From: Candidatus Magnetocorallium paracelense
GTDB taxonomy: Bacteria > Nitrospirota > Thermodesulfovibrionia > Thermodesulfovibrionales > Magnetobacteriaceae
DNA length: 64,000 bases
NCBI GenBank assembly: GCA_029001845.1
Contig: JAREWP010000087.1
Location: 1-64,000, forward strand
Direction of reading: 5' to 3'
Shown here: in pieces, positions 41,454 through 49,106 of the stretch
How the letters are laid out: each line of letters opens with the position of its first letter
Numbering within the stretch: the stretch's first letter is position 1
Program-made: the position numbers and the translations under genes
Notes under the pieces: model-generated
The model's input: only the letters and a program-made list of their open reading frames with translations
Told to the model about the DNA's origin: nothing
Database searches by the model: none

Positions 41454-41726
41454 ATACACTCAACGCATAAAAAAAACATCTTATCTCAAAAAAACACAAT
41501 TAAATTGGCCGAAAATTTACGAATATTGTAAGAAAATAGAGACAATTTCTATTTAAAAGAGATGAAAAAGTTTTCTATTAACGATTAAGGAAAAAGCAGG
41601 TGACAAATAGGTGAGGAAAAATTTTCTTTTTCTGGAAATTCTTGCCAGGTGCGGTAGTCGGTGCTTAAAGATAAAATCCCTGAAATAAACGCCGTGATGG
41701 AAATATGCCGATTCGATGAAACCGTA

Positions 41727-42020
41727 TTAAGCGCCTTCTTCCAGCATCCTGGCTGCAATACCCATGGAGTTAATTTGATAAGTACCCGACTGGATAGCCT
41801 CTCTGATCTCTTCTATCTTCGACTCTCTTGTTTCGGGAAGCCCTCCGATAAAGTTTCTCATCTCTTCGATATCTTTTGCCCGTTTTGAAAGATTTACCCT
41901 GTCGGAACCTGTTGAGCCTTCGACTCTGCCTTTATCTTTCAGAGTCTTTTCGTCTTCCAGTTTTTGAGACCTTAGAAAAACGCCCTGGCTGTCCGGCGGT
42001 TTGTTATTGTGTATATTCAT
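41727..42020 (-). CDS. flgM: Anti-sigma-28 factor FlgM
   Basis: The 97-residue protein has a disordered N-terminus (NNKPPDSQGVFLRSQ) and the FlgM C-terminal pattern GSDRVNLSKRAKDIEEMRNFI followed by RESKIEEIREAIQSGTYQINS and MAARML-like helix. It holds FliA inactive until the hook is complete, then is exported. AGGAGG precedes the start. A sigma-28 promoter lies 34 bp upstream. Confidence 0.93.
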   Translation of the reverse strand: MNIHNNKPPDSQGVFLRSQKLEDEKTLKDKGRVEGSTGSDRVNLSKRAKDIEEMRNFIGGLPETRESKIEEIREAIQSGTYQINSMGIAARMLEEGA

Positions 42021-42053
42021 GATTTTGCCTCCTGAAAGAAATGCTTAGTTAAT

Positions 42054-42081
42054 TTATCGGTAAATCCAACCGGTTTCTTTA
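42054..42081 (-). promoter_or_regulatory. Candidate sigma-28 (FliA) promoter of flgM
   Basis: The minus strand carries TAAAG, 15 bases, then ACCGATAA; the consensus is TAAA-N15-GCCGATAA. Seven of eight -10 bases match and the spacer is one base longer than ideal. It is properly placed before the flgM Shine-Dalgarno region. Confidence 0.65.
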
Positions 42082-42095
42082 ATCCCCACCTTATA

Positions 42096-42824
42096 CTATA
42101 TTACCTCTTTTTCGCTTTTTAATGCTACTATCTTAACAGGATCGATACTGTCGCCATTGTATCTGACCTCAAAATGGAGGTGCGGCCCCGTCGAATTCCC
42201 CGATGCGCCCACCTCGGCGATAACCGTGTTCTCCTCTACGGACTCGCCTGCAATGACGTGATTGACTTTGTTATGAGCGTATTTACTAATAAATCCGTCT
42301 CCATGGTCGATCTCTACAATATTACCATAACCGTACTGTTCTCCGCTGAATATTACTTTCCCGGCTCTCATAGGAGTAATTGGCGTACCTTCCACAGCAG
42401 CGATATCCACGCCATGATGAAACCTGCTCTCGCCGGAAACCGGATGTATTCTCAGACCATATGACGAGCTCACAGTACCTTTCACCGGCATTGAGGCGTC
42501 TTCTGTGGAAATATCTTGCTCCTCTTGTGCGGAGTCGATGCCTGCAAGCCTGCTCGCTTCTTTATAAAAAATCTCCTTAAGCCCGAGACCGCGTTCTGCA
42601 AATAGTTTGGACATCTCTATATCGAACATCGTCATGTAGGGATTACTTTGAGCACTGCTGTCGAATAACACGCTGTTTGCATCCCTCATCGATTTAATCA
42701 TGTAGTATGCAAAATTCGCCTCCATGTCCTCGGAAGCATTCATAAGAGTTTCTTTCTCTTTCGCCTCTTTATACTTCTCTATATCGGAAAAGGAATAAGT
42801 AGATACACTGTGTAAAGAATTCAT
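42096..42824 (-). CDS. flgJ: FlgJ-type rod protein fused to an M23 peptidase domain
   Basis: The 242-residue protein has an N-terminal rod-binding domain (about 25-90: MEANFAYYMIKSMRDANSVLF, then MTMFDIEMSKLFAERGLGLKE) and a C-terminal LytM/M23 domain with SSYGLRIHPVSGESRFHHGVDIAA, the YAH motif, and GPHLHFEVRYNG. In enterobacteria the C-terminal domain is a glucosaminidase; here an endopeptidase replaces it. It caps the growing rod and would open peptidoglycan. The start overlaps the flgI stop by one base. Confidence 0.9.
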   Translation of the reverse strand: MNSLHSVSTYSFSDIEKYKEAKEKETLMNASEDMEANFAYYMIKSMRDANSVLFDSSAQSNPYMTMFDIEMSKLFAERGLGLKEIFYKEASRLAGIDSAQEEQDISTEDASMPVKGTVSSSYGLRIHPVSGESRFHHGVDIAAVEGTPITPMRAGKVIFSGEQYGYGNIVEIDHGDGFISKYAHNKVNHVIAGESVEENTVIAEVGASGNSTGPHLHFEVRYNGDSIDPVKIVALKSEKEVI

Positions 42825-43933
42825 CAGATTATCTCCAACTCGGCCTTAAGAGCCCCTGCCGCCTTGAGGGATTGTAATATGGCGATCAGGTCTCTCGGCG
42901 TTACTCCCAGTTTATTCAGGGCGTTTACGATTTCACTCAACGTGACACCTCCGATCTTGATCAAAGAGGCCTGTTGCTCTCTGACATCGACTTCACTGCT
43001 TGGGGCGACTACTGTTTCCGCGCCTTCAGGCGCCAATGGCGGAGGTTGGGAAACCTGCATATCCTTCCTGATCTCTATAGTGAGGCTGCCGTGCGATATG
43101 GCGACAGGGGAGAGCTTTACGTTTTCTCCGATGATAACAGTACCTGTCCTCTCATTTATAATTACCTTTGCCGCCTGATCAACGGAAACATTTAATGACT
43201 CTAAAAATCTTACCATATCTACAATCCTGTTTTTATAGAGAGGGGGAACGGTTACCTCAACAGAGGAAGGATCGGGAGAAATCGCATAAGAGCCGTTAAG
43301 AGCCTTGTTGATTACATTTTTCAGATTGGATGCAGTCGTAAAATCGGGGTTGTTAAGCACCATTGGCAGCACATCGACTTTTGAGATGTCGAAATTTATC
43401 TCCTTCTCGATCGTTACTCCATTGGGAATCTTGCCTACTGTGGGATGATTTTTCTGCACTCCCGTGCCGCCCGAACCGGCGGCAAAACCTCCAATAGATA
43501 TAGGTCCTTGCGCAAGAGCGTAAACCTTACCGTCAGGTCCTTTCAGAGGAGTGAGAAGGAGAGTGCCTCCCTGAAGGCTTTTTGCATCGACCAAAGCAGA
43601 GACAAGGGCGTCTATTTTATTACCGGTCTTTGCAAAAGGCGGTAATGTGGCTGTAATCATAACCGCTGCCGCGTTCTTTGTCTTAATATCCTTTTTCTCC
43701 ACGGCAAGCCCCATCCTGAAAAGCATGTTCATAACGCTCTGCAAAGCAGCCCCGCTTTTGTCCCCTGTTCCGTTTAGACCTACGACAAGCCCGTAACCGA
43801 CAAGTTCATTTTCCCTCACTCCCTGAATGGAAGCGATATCCTTGACCCTCTCGGCCGATACCGAATTAGCCGATAAGAACCAACTCAGGGCTAAAACAAA
43901 GCTCATTGAAATAAAAATACTTATTTTTTTCAT
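42824..43933 (-). CDS. flgI: Flagellar P-ring protein FlgI
   Basis: The 369-residue protein has a signal peptide (FISMSFVLALSWFLSANSVSA), then ERVKDIASIQGVRENELVGYGLVVGLNGTGD, AAAVMITATLPPFAKTGNKID and the ending GVTPRDLIAILQSLKAAGAL. It assembles the P-ring in the periplasm around the rod. Length fits the family. flgH lies 11 bp upstream. Confidence 0.97.
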   Translation of the reverse strand: MKKISIFISMSFVLALSWFLSANSVSAERVKDIASIQGVRENELVGYGLVVGLNGTGDKSGAALQSVMNMLFRMGLAVEKKDIKTKNAAAVMITATLPPFAKTGNKIDALVSALVDAKSLQGGTLLLTPLKGPDGKVYALAQGPISIGGFAAGSGGTGVQKNHPTVGKIPNGVTIEKEINFDISKVDVLPMVLNNPDFTTASNLKNVINKALNGSYAISPDPSSVEVTVPPLYKNRIVDMVRFLESLNVSVDQAAKVIINERTGTVIIGENVKLSPVAISHGSLTIEIRKDMQVSQPPPLAPEGAETVVAPSSEVDVREQQASLIKIGGVTLSEIVNALNKLGVTPRDLIAILQSLKAAGALKAELEII

Positions 43934-43944
43934 ATGTCAACCTG

Positions 43945-44652
43945 CTAAAAGGGCCACACCTGATCCGCCATTCTTCCGAGCCAGCCCGATGTCTGCTGCT
44001 CGGTGATGATCCCGTCTCCTACCAGATAGAGCCTGGTATCGGCTATTTTATCGCTTATTATCGTGTTATCCGCCAGGATATCGTCCGGTCTTATCACTCC
44101 CTGCAAGACCAAAACCTGCTTTTCATTATTAATAGTTATCTCTTTTCTCGAGTCGATCACCAGGTTACCGTTATTCTGCACCGACACAACCCTTGCCGTT
44201 ATTGTTCCCGTCAAAGTCCCTTCCTGTGTCGTCTCGCCGGAACCGTCAAAGGAGTTGGTCGAGGAGTATGACAACGAGGTGGAAACATCATCGTCAGTAC
44301 TGATAAGGTCTGCATTATACAGACTTTCCAAACCGGACGACGAAATCCCCAAATCCCTTGTCGAGCTTTTGTCGGTAACAGTATCCGCCTTATTGGACCC
44401 CGATATGTTCTCCGATATTTTAATAGTAATCAAATCGTTGAGTCTTCTGGCTCTCCTGTCTTCAAAGAGACTGGCTCTGTCGGTCCACAGTGAACCGGGA
44501 GCGGGTCTTGTCTCCTCTATATTGCCGTAAACAAAAGCAGGTGATGGAGGAGGAAGCTGCTTTACAGGTTTGGCGCACCCGTATTGTACGACAAAGAGGA
44601 GTATAATGAAAAACCTTGACAACAGAACTATATTTTGTCTCGCAAATTTCAT
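43945..44652 (-). CDS. flgH: Flagellar L-ring lipoprotein FlgH
   Basis: The 235-residue protein has a lipoprotein signal ending at Cys 26 (VVQYGC) and the FlgH core: GSLWTDRASLFEDRRARRLNDLITI, then SGSNKADTVTDKSS and LVIDSRKEITINNEKQVLVLQGVIRP, ending WLGRMADQVWPF. It forms the outer-membrane L-ring and confirms a diderm envelope. Confidence 0.96.
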   Translation of the reverse strand: MKFARQNIVLLSRFFIILLFVVQYGCAKPVKQLPPPSPAFVYGNIEETRPAPGSLWTDRASLFEDRRARRLNDLITIKISENISGSNKADTVTDKSSTRDLGISSSGLESLYNADLISTDDDVSTSLSYSSTNSFDGSGETTQEGTLTGTITARVVSVQNNGNLVIDSRKEITINNEKQVLVLQGVIRPDDILADNTIISDKIADTRLYLVGDGIITEQQTSGWLGRMADQVWPF

Positions 44653-44653
44653 C

Positions 44654-45280
44654 TTAATTACTTATCCTCACGACATTGTTGCCTACAATTGTACCTACGA
44701 GCTGTTTGTTGGAGGCCGAGTTCCTTACAACAATCGTCTCTCCGATGAGACCGCTCTCCTTGGCTACTCCGTTTGTTGAAATACTGAACTTCTCGTCGTC
44801 GAACATTATCAATACGGCCTGCCCCTTTTCCACATCAGGAACGCTTTTCAGACTTCTTTCGCTAAAGACCCTGTTTACGCTCATCGACCTCTTCGCCATT
44901 CTGCCGACTATATTCTCTTTTTTGGTTACGGCCCCCTTGGGAATACGACCTACTTCCATTAATGTCTTATAGATATCACTATCTTTAATCACCGCACCCT
45001 TTTTAATAGCCCTTTTGTTTTTCAACACCCAGTCAAAGGCCTTTACCCGTGCGGAGTACTCAATACTTTTACCGTCAGGGAAAGTCAAAAGAAACTTTGT
45101 CCTCCCTGGCAGGCCTTTTAGTATAATGATTTTTTCCGGCGGGCTGTCGGGAAATTTTTTCTTATACCGAAAAGACTGTACCTCTACTTCAGGCCAGGGA
45201 TAATTCTCCATAAGATAACTTCTTAATACTTCCTCGGGCGACCATGTAAGCATAAACATGGAAAGTAATAACGCTGTCAT
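44654..45280 (-). CDS. flgA: Flagellar P-ring chaperone FlgA
   Basis: The 208-residue exported protein has a hydrophobic N-terminus (MTALLLSMFMLTW), a middle domain with KAFDWVLKNKRAIKKGAVIKDSDI and a C-terminal SAF-type part ending GETIVVRNSASNKQLVGTIVGNNVVRI. FlgA assists P-ring assembly in the periplasm. GAGGAGG precedes the start; flgH begins 1 bp after its stop. Confidence 0.93.
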   Translation of the reverse strand: MTALLLSMFMLTWSPEEVLRSYLMENYPWPEVEVQSFRYKKKFPDSPPEKIIILKGLPGRTKFLLTFPDGKSIEYSARVKAFDWVLKNKRAIKKGAVIKDSDIYKTLMEVGRIPKGAVTKKENIVGRMAKRSMSVNRVFSERSLKSVPDVEKGQAVLIMFDDEKFSISTNGVAKESGLIGETIVVRNSASNKQLVGTIVGNNVVRISN

Positions 45281-45283
45281 AGC

Positions 45284-46075
45284 TTACCTCCTCAGGTTAT
45301 TGGCAATTTGCAACATCTCATCAGAGGCCTGTACAGCCTTTGAATTTATCTCATAAGCCCTCTGGCTCACGATCATATTCACCATCTCTTCAACGATATT
45401 CACATTGCTCATCTCTATAAAACCCTGTGTAATCGTTCCGATACCGTCAGCCCCCGGAGTGCCCGTAACCACATCTCCCGAAGCATCTGACTCGAGAAAG
45501 AGGTTCCTTCCTATGGCTCTCAACCCGCCGGGGTTGACAAAATTGGCCAGCTCTATCTGACCGACTTCGGTAGGTGCTATTTGACCTCCCTGAAGAACGG
45601 AGATAATACCGTCGGAACTAATAGTGATATCTATAGCGTCCTCAGGAATCGTTATTTCTCCGGGCCCAAGGGGATAACCGTCGGAATTAACGATAGTTCC
45701 CTCACTGTTTAACTTAAAAGCGCCTGATCGGCTATACCCGGTGCTCCCGTCAGGCATCAATATTTGAAAGAAACCATTGCCCTCTATTACCATATCCAGC
45801 TCATTATCGGTCTGAATAAAGTCTCCCTGCTGAAAAATTTTATTAATCGCCACGGGCTTGACACCGAGACCGACCTGTATACCCGATGGTACATTGACAC
45901 CCTCTGCCGAGGAAGCCCCGGGAGACCTCTCCATCTGGTACAAGAGATCCTGAAAGTCCGCCCTGCTTCTCTTAAAACCCACAGTATTGACATTGGCAAG
46001 GTTGTTGGCTATAACGTCTATATTCAGTTGCATCGCATCCATGCCTGTCGCTGCTATAAATAGTGATCTTATCAT
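45284..46075 (-). CDS. flgG: Flagellar distal rod protein FlgG
   Basis: The 263-residue protein has the rod N-terminal motif [20 protein letters not shown] and [23 protein letters not shown], the family region [19 protein letters not shown], and the C-terminal motif [32 protein letters not shown]. Length is typical of FlgG. GGGGG precedes the start. Confidence 0.97.
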   Translation of the reverse strand: MIRSLFIAATGMDAMQLNIDVIANNLANVNTVGFKRSRADFQDLLYQMERSPGASSAEGVNVPSGIQVGLGVKPVAINKIFQQGDFIQTDNELDMVIEGNGFFQILMPDGSTGYSRSGAFKLNSEGTIVNSDGYPLGPGEITIPEDAIDITISSDGIISVLQGGQIAPTEVGQIELANFVNPGGLRAIGRNLFLESDASGDVVTGTPGADGIGTITQGFIEMSNVNIVEEMVNMIVSQRAYEINSKAVQASDEMLQIANNLRR

Positions 46076-46125
46076 TTTATTTTACCCCCTTTCGGATATT
46101 AAACTATCATTTATCGACTCAGCCA

Positions 46126-46836
46126 TCAAATCCTGGCCATTTCATTGCTTACCTTTGCTGCCGCCTCATCGAACATTTGTATGGATTTCTGATATGTTTC
46201 GAACTCCCTCATCGATTTGATCATAAGCACCATTTCGGTAACGGGATTCACATTCGAAGACTCAATGAATCCATGATGAACCGTTGCTTCCGACTCCTCA
46301 GGCGCCTGATCGGTTGTAAACATACCGCCGCCCTGTTTTATTAATGCATTCTGATTTGGAAAATTCACAATGCTTAATGTATCGATTTCAGCATCGTTTA
46401 CGGAGATCTCTCCTCCTGCCCCTATATATACATTTCCCCTTGGCAACTGAATGGGACCGTTTTCTCCGAGAACCTGCTCTCCATCCTTTGTAACCAACAT
46501 CCCTTCACTGTTCAATTGAAAATCGCCCCTTCTGGTATACTTATTTCCTTCGATGGCGAAAAAGCCCTCCCCGTTTAAGGCCACATCAAAGGGATTGTTG
46601 GTTTTTACGATATAACCTTCCGATTGATCTGTATAACGAGCACTCTCTTCACTCATTGTTCTACCGTCAAACCCTTCGTTTATACCGCTCTTTTGTCGTA
46701 TCAGAAAATCCTTAAAAGCCATCCTGTCTTTCTTGTAACCTGTTGTCTTGGTATTGGCAAGATTCTGAGAAATCGTATCCAACTCCTTTTGTTTTAAAAC
46801 AGCCCCTGAAAGCGATATGTAGATTCCTTTATACAT
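46126..46836 (-). CDS. flgF: Flagellar proximal rod protein FlgF
   Basis: The 236-residue protein shares the rod-protein ends: MYKGIYISLSGAVLKQKELD, NLANTKTTGYKKDRMAF, and the C-terminal GFIESSNVNPVTEMVLMIKSMREFETYQK. It is shorter than FlgG and placed first in the operon, fitting FlgF. A sigma-54-like promoter is 28 bp upstream. Confidence 0.93.
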   Translation of the reverse strand: MYKGIYISLSGAVLKQKELDTISQNLANTKTTGYKKDRMAFKDFLIRQKSGINEGFDGRTMSEESARYTDQSEGYIVKTNNPFDVALNGEGFFAIEGNKYTRRGDFQLNSEGMLVTKDGEQVLGENGPIQLPRGNVYIGAGGEISVNDAEIDTLSIVNFPNQNALIKQGGGMFTTDQAPEESEATVHHGFIESSNVNPVTEMVLMIKSMREFETYQKSIQMFDEAAAKVSNEMARI

Positions 46837-46863
46837 CCTTCATTACACCTCGATTAAATTTAT

Positions 46864-46879
46864 AGCAATTTCGTTGCCG
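46864..46879 (-). promoter_or_regulatory. Candidate sigma-54 promoter of the flgF operon
   Basis: The minus strand reads CGGCAA-CGAAA-TTGCT: -24 GG and -12 GC with exact N5 spacing and 9 of 11 consensus bases if A or T is allowed at the last position. The predicted transcript start is only about 17 nt before the flgF ATG. Confidence 0.65.
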
Positions 46880-46893
46880 GTAATATTCTTTTT

Positions 46894-46969
46894 ACCACAA
46901 AAAACACAAAGCACAAGAAAAAGTTATAGAGAACTCCTTAGAAATTCATGGGCTTTGTATTTTTGGTGG
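46894..46969. repeat. Imperfect inverted repeat of ACCACAAA type
   Basis: ACCACAAAAAACACAAAG (46894-46911) pairs with CTTTGTATTTTTGGTGGT (46952-46969) across about 40 bp. It lies between the DUF2802-like gene and the flgF promoter and could separate the two transcripts. Confidence 0.55.
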
Positions 46970-47066
46970 TTTGCATCCTTATCCTGCTTTAAATCTCCCA
47001 ATCTGCGCCCAATCCGTTAAAGTCAAAGCACAGGAAATGATTTCCCCATAAGGAAATACTTGCCTC

Positions 47067-47477
47067 TTATCTGTTCCCAAGATTCAGTATCAGTTCTATT
47101 TCCCCCTTTGGCATGGACATAATACCGGCTATATCGTCGATCCTCATTCCCTTTCTTACAAGGGCCAAAACCTCCTTCTGTCTGTTAAAGCCGGCTGCAG
47201 CAGAAGGCTTTACCGTGTCAGCAGTCTGAAGAAGTCTCTCGAAGGAAGCCAGCTTCTCGTCGACAGAAGCCTCAACGGCCTCAAGAACTTCGATTTTCTT
47301 CTCCAGTCTTTTAAAAACCTTTTTAGCGGTCATCTCGAATTCCGTAAGCTTATGTGTCAAAATATCGACTCTCTCGTCATTAACACTATCGGATGTACCG
47401 CTATTTGTATCGTTATTGCCGCCCATGCTCTTAATAGCACTACTGTTTTCCCATTTCTTTAAAATATCCTTAAACAT
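47067..47477 (-). CDS. Hypothetical coiled-coil protein with C-terminal HTH (DUF2802-like)
   Basis: The 136-residue protein has an acidic coiled coil (about 35-85: LTHKLTEFEMTAKKVFKRLEKKIEVLE) and a C-terminal helix-turn-helix-like part, VLALVRKGMRIDDIAGIMSMPKGEIELILNL. This resembles DUF2802-type proteins often placed near flagellar genes. AGAGGAG precedes the start. Function is unknown; its position just upstream of flgF suggests a flagellar or motility-linked role. Confidence 0.7.
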   Translation of the reverse strand: MFKDILKKWENSSAIKSMGGNNDTNSGTSDSVNDERVDILTHKLTEFEMTAKKVFKRLEKKIEVLEAVEASVDEKLASFERLLQTADTVKPSAAAGFNRQKEVLALVRKGMRIDDIAGIMSMPKGEIELILNLGNR

Positions 47478-47668
47478 AATAAACTCCTCTAAATTGATAA
47501 TGAATTTTTAGCTTTACAGACGCAACACTATATTCAAAAATCTTGCCAAGTCTGTAAAAATCAGTGTTTCCGGCATCTTCATAGAATACTCAGACCTCCT
47601 GCTTCCAAAAATCTCGTCATAATCGTCAAGGTTTTGACACAATATCCAACTACCTGACAGTTTCTTCT

Positions 47669-47773
47669 CAATACCATTAACTTAAGGGGTGAAGCACCTT
47701 CCGACGGAAGCGGAGCCTTCGAGTTTAGCCGCTGAAGGCGGATGGTGCTTTGCTCCTTAAGTTAATGACATTG
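47669..47773 (+). repeat. Family A palindromic element, copy 3 (105 bp)
   Basis: Same length and orientation as copy 2 (24893-24997), with the same TTAACTTAAGGGGTGAAGCA end and inverted partner. The near-identity of two copies more than 22 kb apart points to recent copying or strong conservation. Confidence 0.9.
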
Positions 47774-47904
47774 AGTTTCTTCTTATACTTTGACTTATCT
47801 CATTTATCAAGCCATACTTTAGAGACTAAAAAAACAACAGAGTAAAACTAAAATTCAAGAATTTAGCTAACTTGTTTTATAATACTAAAGATATCGAGAG
47901 AAGA

Positions 47905-48045
47905 CACCATGGCCCTCCGGGCTATCGTAAGAAGCAGCAGTGATGTTCCGCCAAAACAAGGTGGTGTTTGAGTTTACGAGTTTCAGCTTGTTTTGGCGGA
48001 AAATTGCTGCTGCTTCCGGTGCGCATTCGTCTATTTTCGGAACAA
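47905..48045 (+). repeat. Family C element, hairpin unit 1
   Basis: Flank CCATGGCCCTCCGGGC, then arms AAGCAGCAG-GATGTTCCGCC-AAAACAAG (47932-47960) and the inverse (47987-48015, 25 of 29 pairing) around a 26-base loop, then CGCATTCGTCTATTTTCGG. The two units are arranged in tandem with unit 2. Confidence 0.85.
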
Positions 48046-48215
48046 CAAACGCCCATGAACCTCCGGTTCACCACAAAGCATGAAAATTGTCAGAATGAGC
48101 AGTGATGCCCTGATGAAACAAAGTGGTGTTTGAGTCTGCGAGTTTCAGCTTGTTTTGGCAGGACATTGCTGCTCATTTCGGCACGATGCAGGTTATTTTC
48201 AGGATCAAAGAAAAG
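48046..48215 (+). repeat. Family C element, hairpin unit 2
   Basis: Flank CCATGAACCTCCGG-CACCACAAAGCATG, then a hairpin at 48095-48178 whose loop GTGGTGTTTGAGT-GCGAGTTTCAG is nearly the same as in unit 1, then a degenerate right flank. The right end leads into the PilZ gene. Confidence 0.85.
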
Positions 48216-48244
48216 TAACTGTAAATAAATATAAAGTAGAAAAA

Positions 48245-49102
48245 ATGGCCGAGCAGTTTCAGAATCAGTTGGAAGAAAAATCCCAGGTAATCGAATCTCC
48301 TCAAAGTATCAGAGTGTATCTGAACTACGCGTCCTCTTTTAAGGCTGCAATCTATATCAGGAAAGGAGAATCCCTTGTCTATTTAAAGAATGCCAGACTA
48401 TCCCTTGTGAGTACAAAGGATGAAGACTTTATTTTAATAAAAACGGATAAGTCATACAGACCCGTTGTGGAGTATGACGATTTTTTCAGCCTTGTTTTAA
48501 AGGGAAGCCGTATAGATTTTAAATCAACCTGCCTGGCAGTAGGTTTAATTGAGAAGAATACTCATAAATTTCGCTTTCCTTCCAGAGCAGTCGTATATTA
48601 TGAAAGAGAGTTTTTCAGAGTGGCTCCTGCAACACGAGAGCCGATAGCAATAACTTTTTGGGAGACCGACCTGCAGGAAATCTCTGAATCAATTACGGTA
48701 AGAGATATTGGAATGGGCGGTATAGGATTTGAGTTGAAAAACGTCGAAAGTGTCTTAAAATTGGGTCGAACATTTGAATCAATGGAGATTACATTTCCGG
48801 ACGAAACGAGTCTCCTACTCTGCGGACAGGTTAAATCTTTGTCAGGCAACAGATGCGGAATACAATTTATAAAAAATGATAATGAGGACGGACAGGTAAT
48901 TTTTACTTATGTACTAAAAAGAGAGACCGAGATCAGACAGATGTTAAAAGAGGCGCCCGATGAAAAAGAATCGAATCAGGACAGATTGAGAGAAGCTCTT
49001 TTGGGAGAAGACGATATGTCCGAGGATTCTGAAGAGGAATCTGAAAAAACCTCAGGCGAGAGAAGAAGATTCAGCTGGTTAAAACGAAGGAAAAGGGAGT
49101 AA
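48245..49102 (+). CDS. PilZ-domain (c-di-GMP effector) protein
   Basis: From ATG 48245 the product has about 285 residues. An N-terminal YcgR-like beta domain (about 20-120) is followed by a PilZ domain with the YEREFFRV RxxxR-type motif near residue 125 and VRDIGMGGIGFEL near 160. The second motif reads DIGMGG instead of (D/N)xSxxG. A charged, disordered tail (about 240-285, rich in Glu, Arg and Lys) follows. Such proteins adjust flagellar rotation or secretion in response to c-di-GMP. The upstream open frame through repeat unit 2 is not coding. tldD follows 4 bp later. Confidence 0.85.
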   Translation: MAEQFQNQLEEKSQVIESPQSIRVYLNYASSFKAAIYIRKGESLVYLKNARLSLVSTKDEDFILIKTDKSYRPVVEYDDFFSLVLKGSRIDFKSTCLAVGLIEKNTHKFRFPSRAVVYYEREFFRVAPATREPIAITFWETDLQEISESITVRDIGMGGIGFELKNVESVLKLGRTFESMEITFPDETSLLLCGQVKSLSGNRCGIQFIKNDNEDGQVIFTYVLKRETEIRQMLKEAPDEKESNQDRLREALLGEDDMSEDSEEESEKTSGERRRFSWLKRRKRE

Positions 49103-49106
49103 AATC

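Noticed and set aside
48149-48172. Sigma-54 promoter in the right arm of the family C hairpin before the PilZ gene
   Set aside because: TGGCAG and TTGCT are present but separated by four bases, not five; sigma-54 spacing is strict. The same words occur in the other hairpin unit, so they belong to the repeat.
48155-48244. N-terminal extension of the PilZ protein (starting MAGHCC)
   Set aside because: It is encoded by the repeat hairpin; the first plausible native start is ATG 48245.
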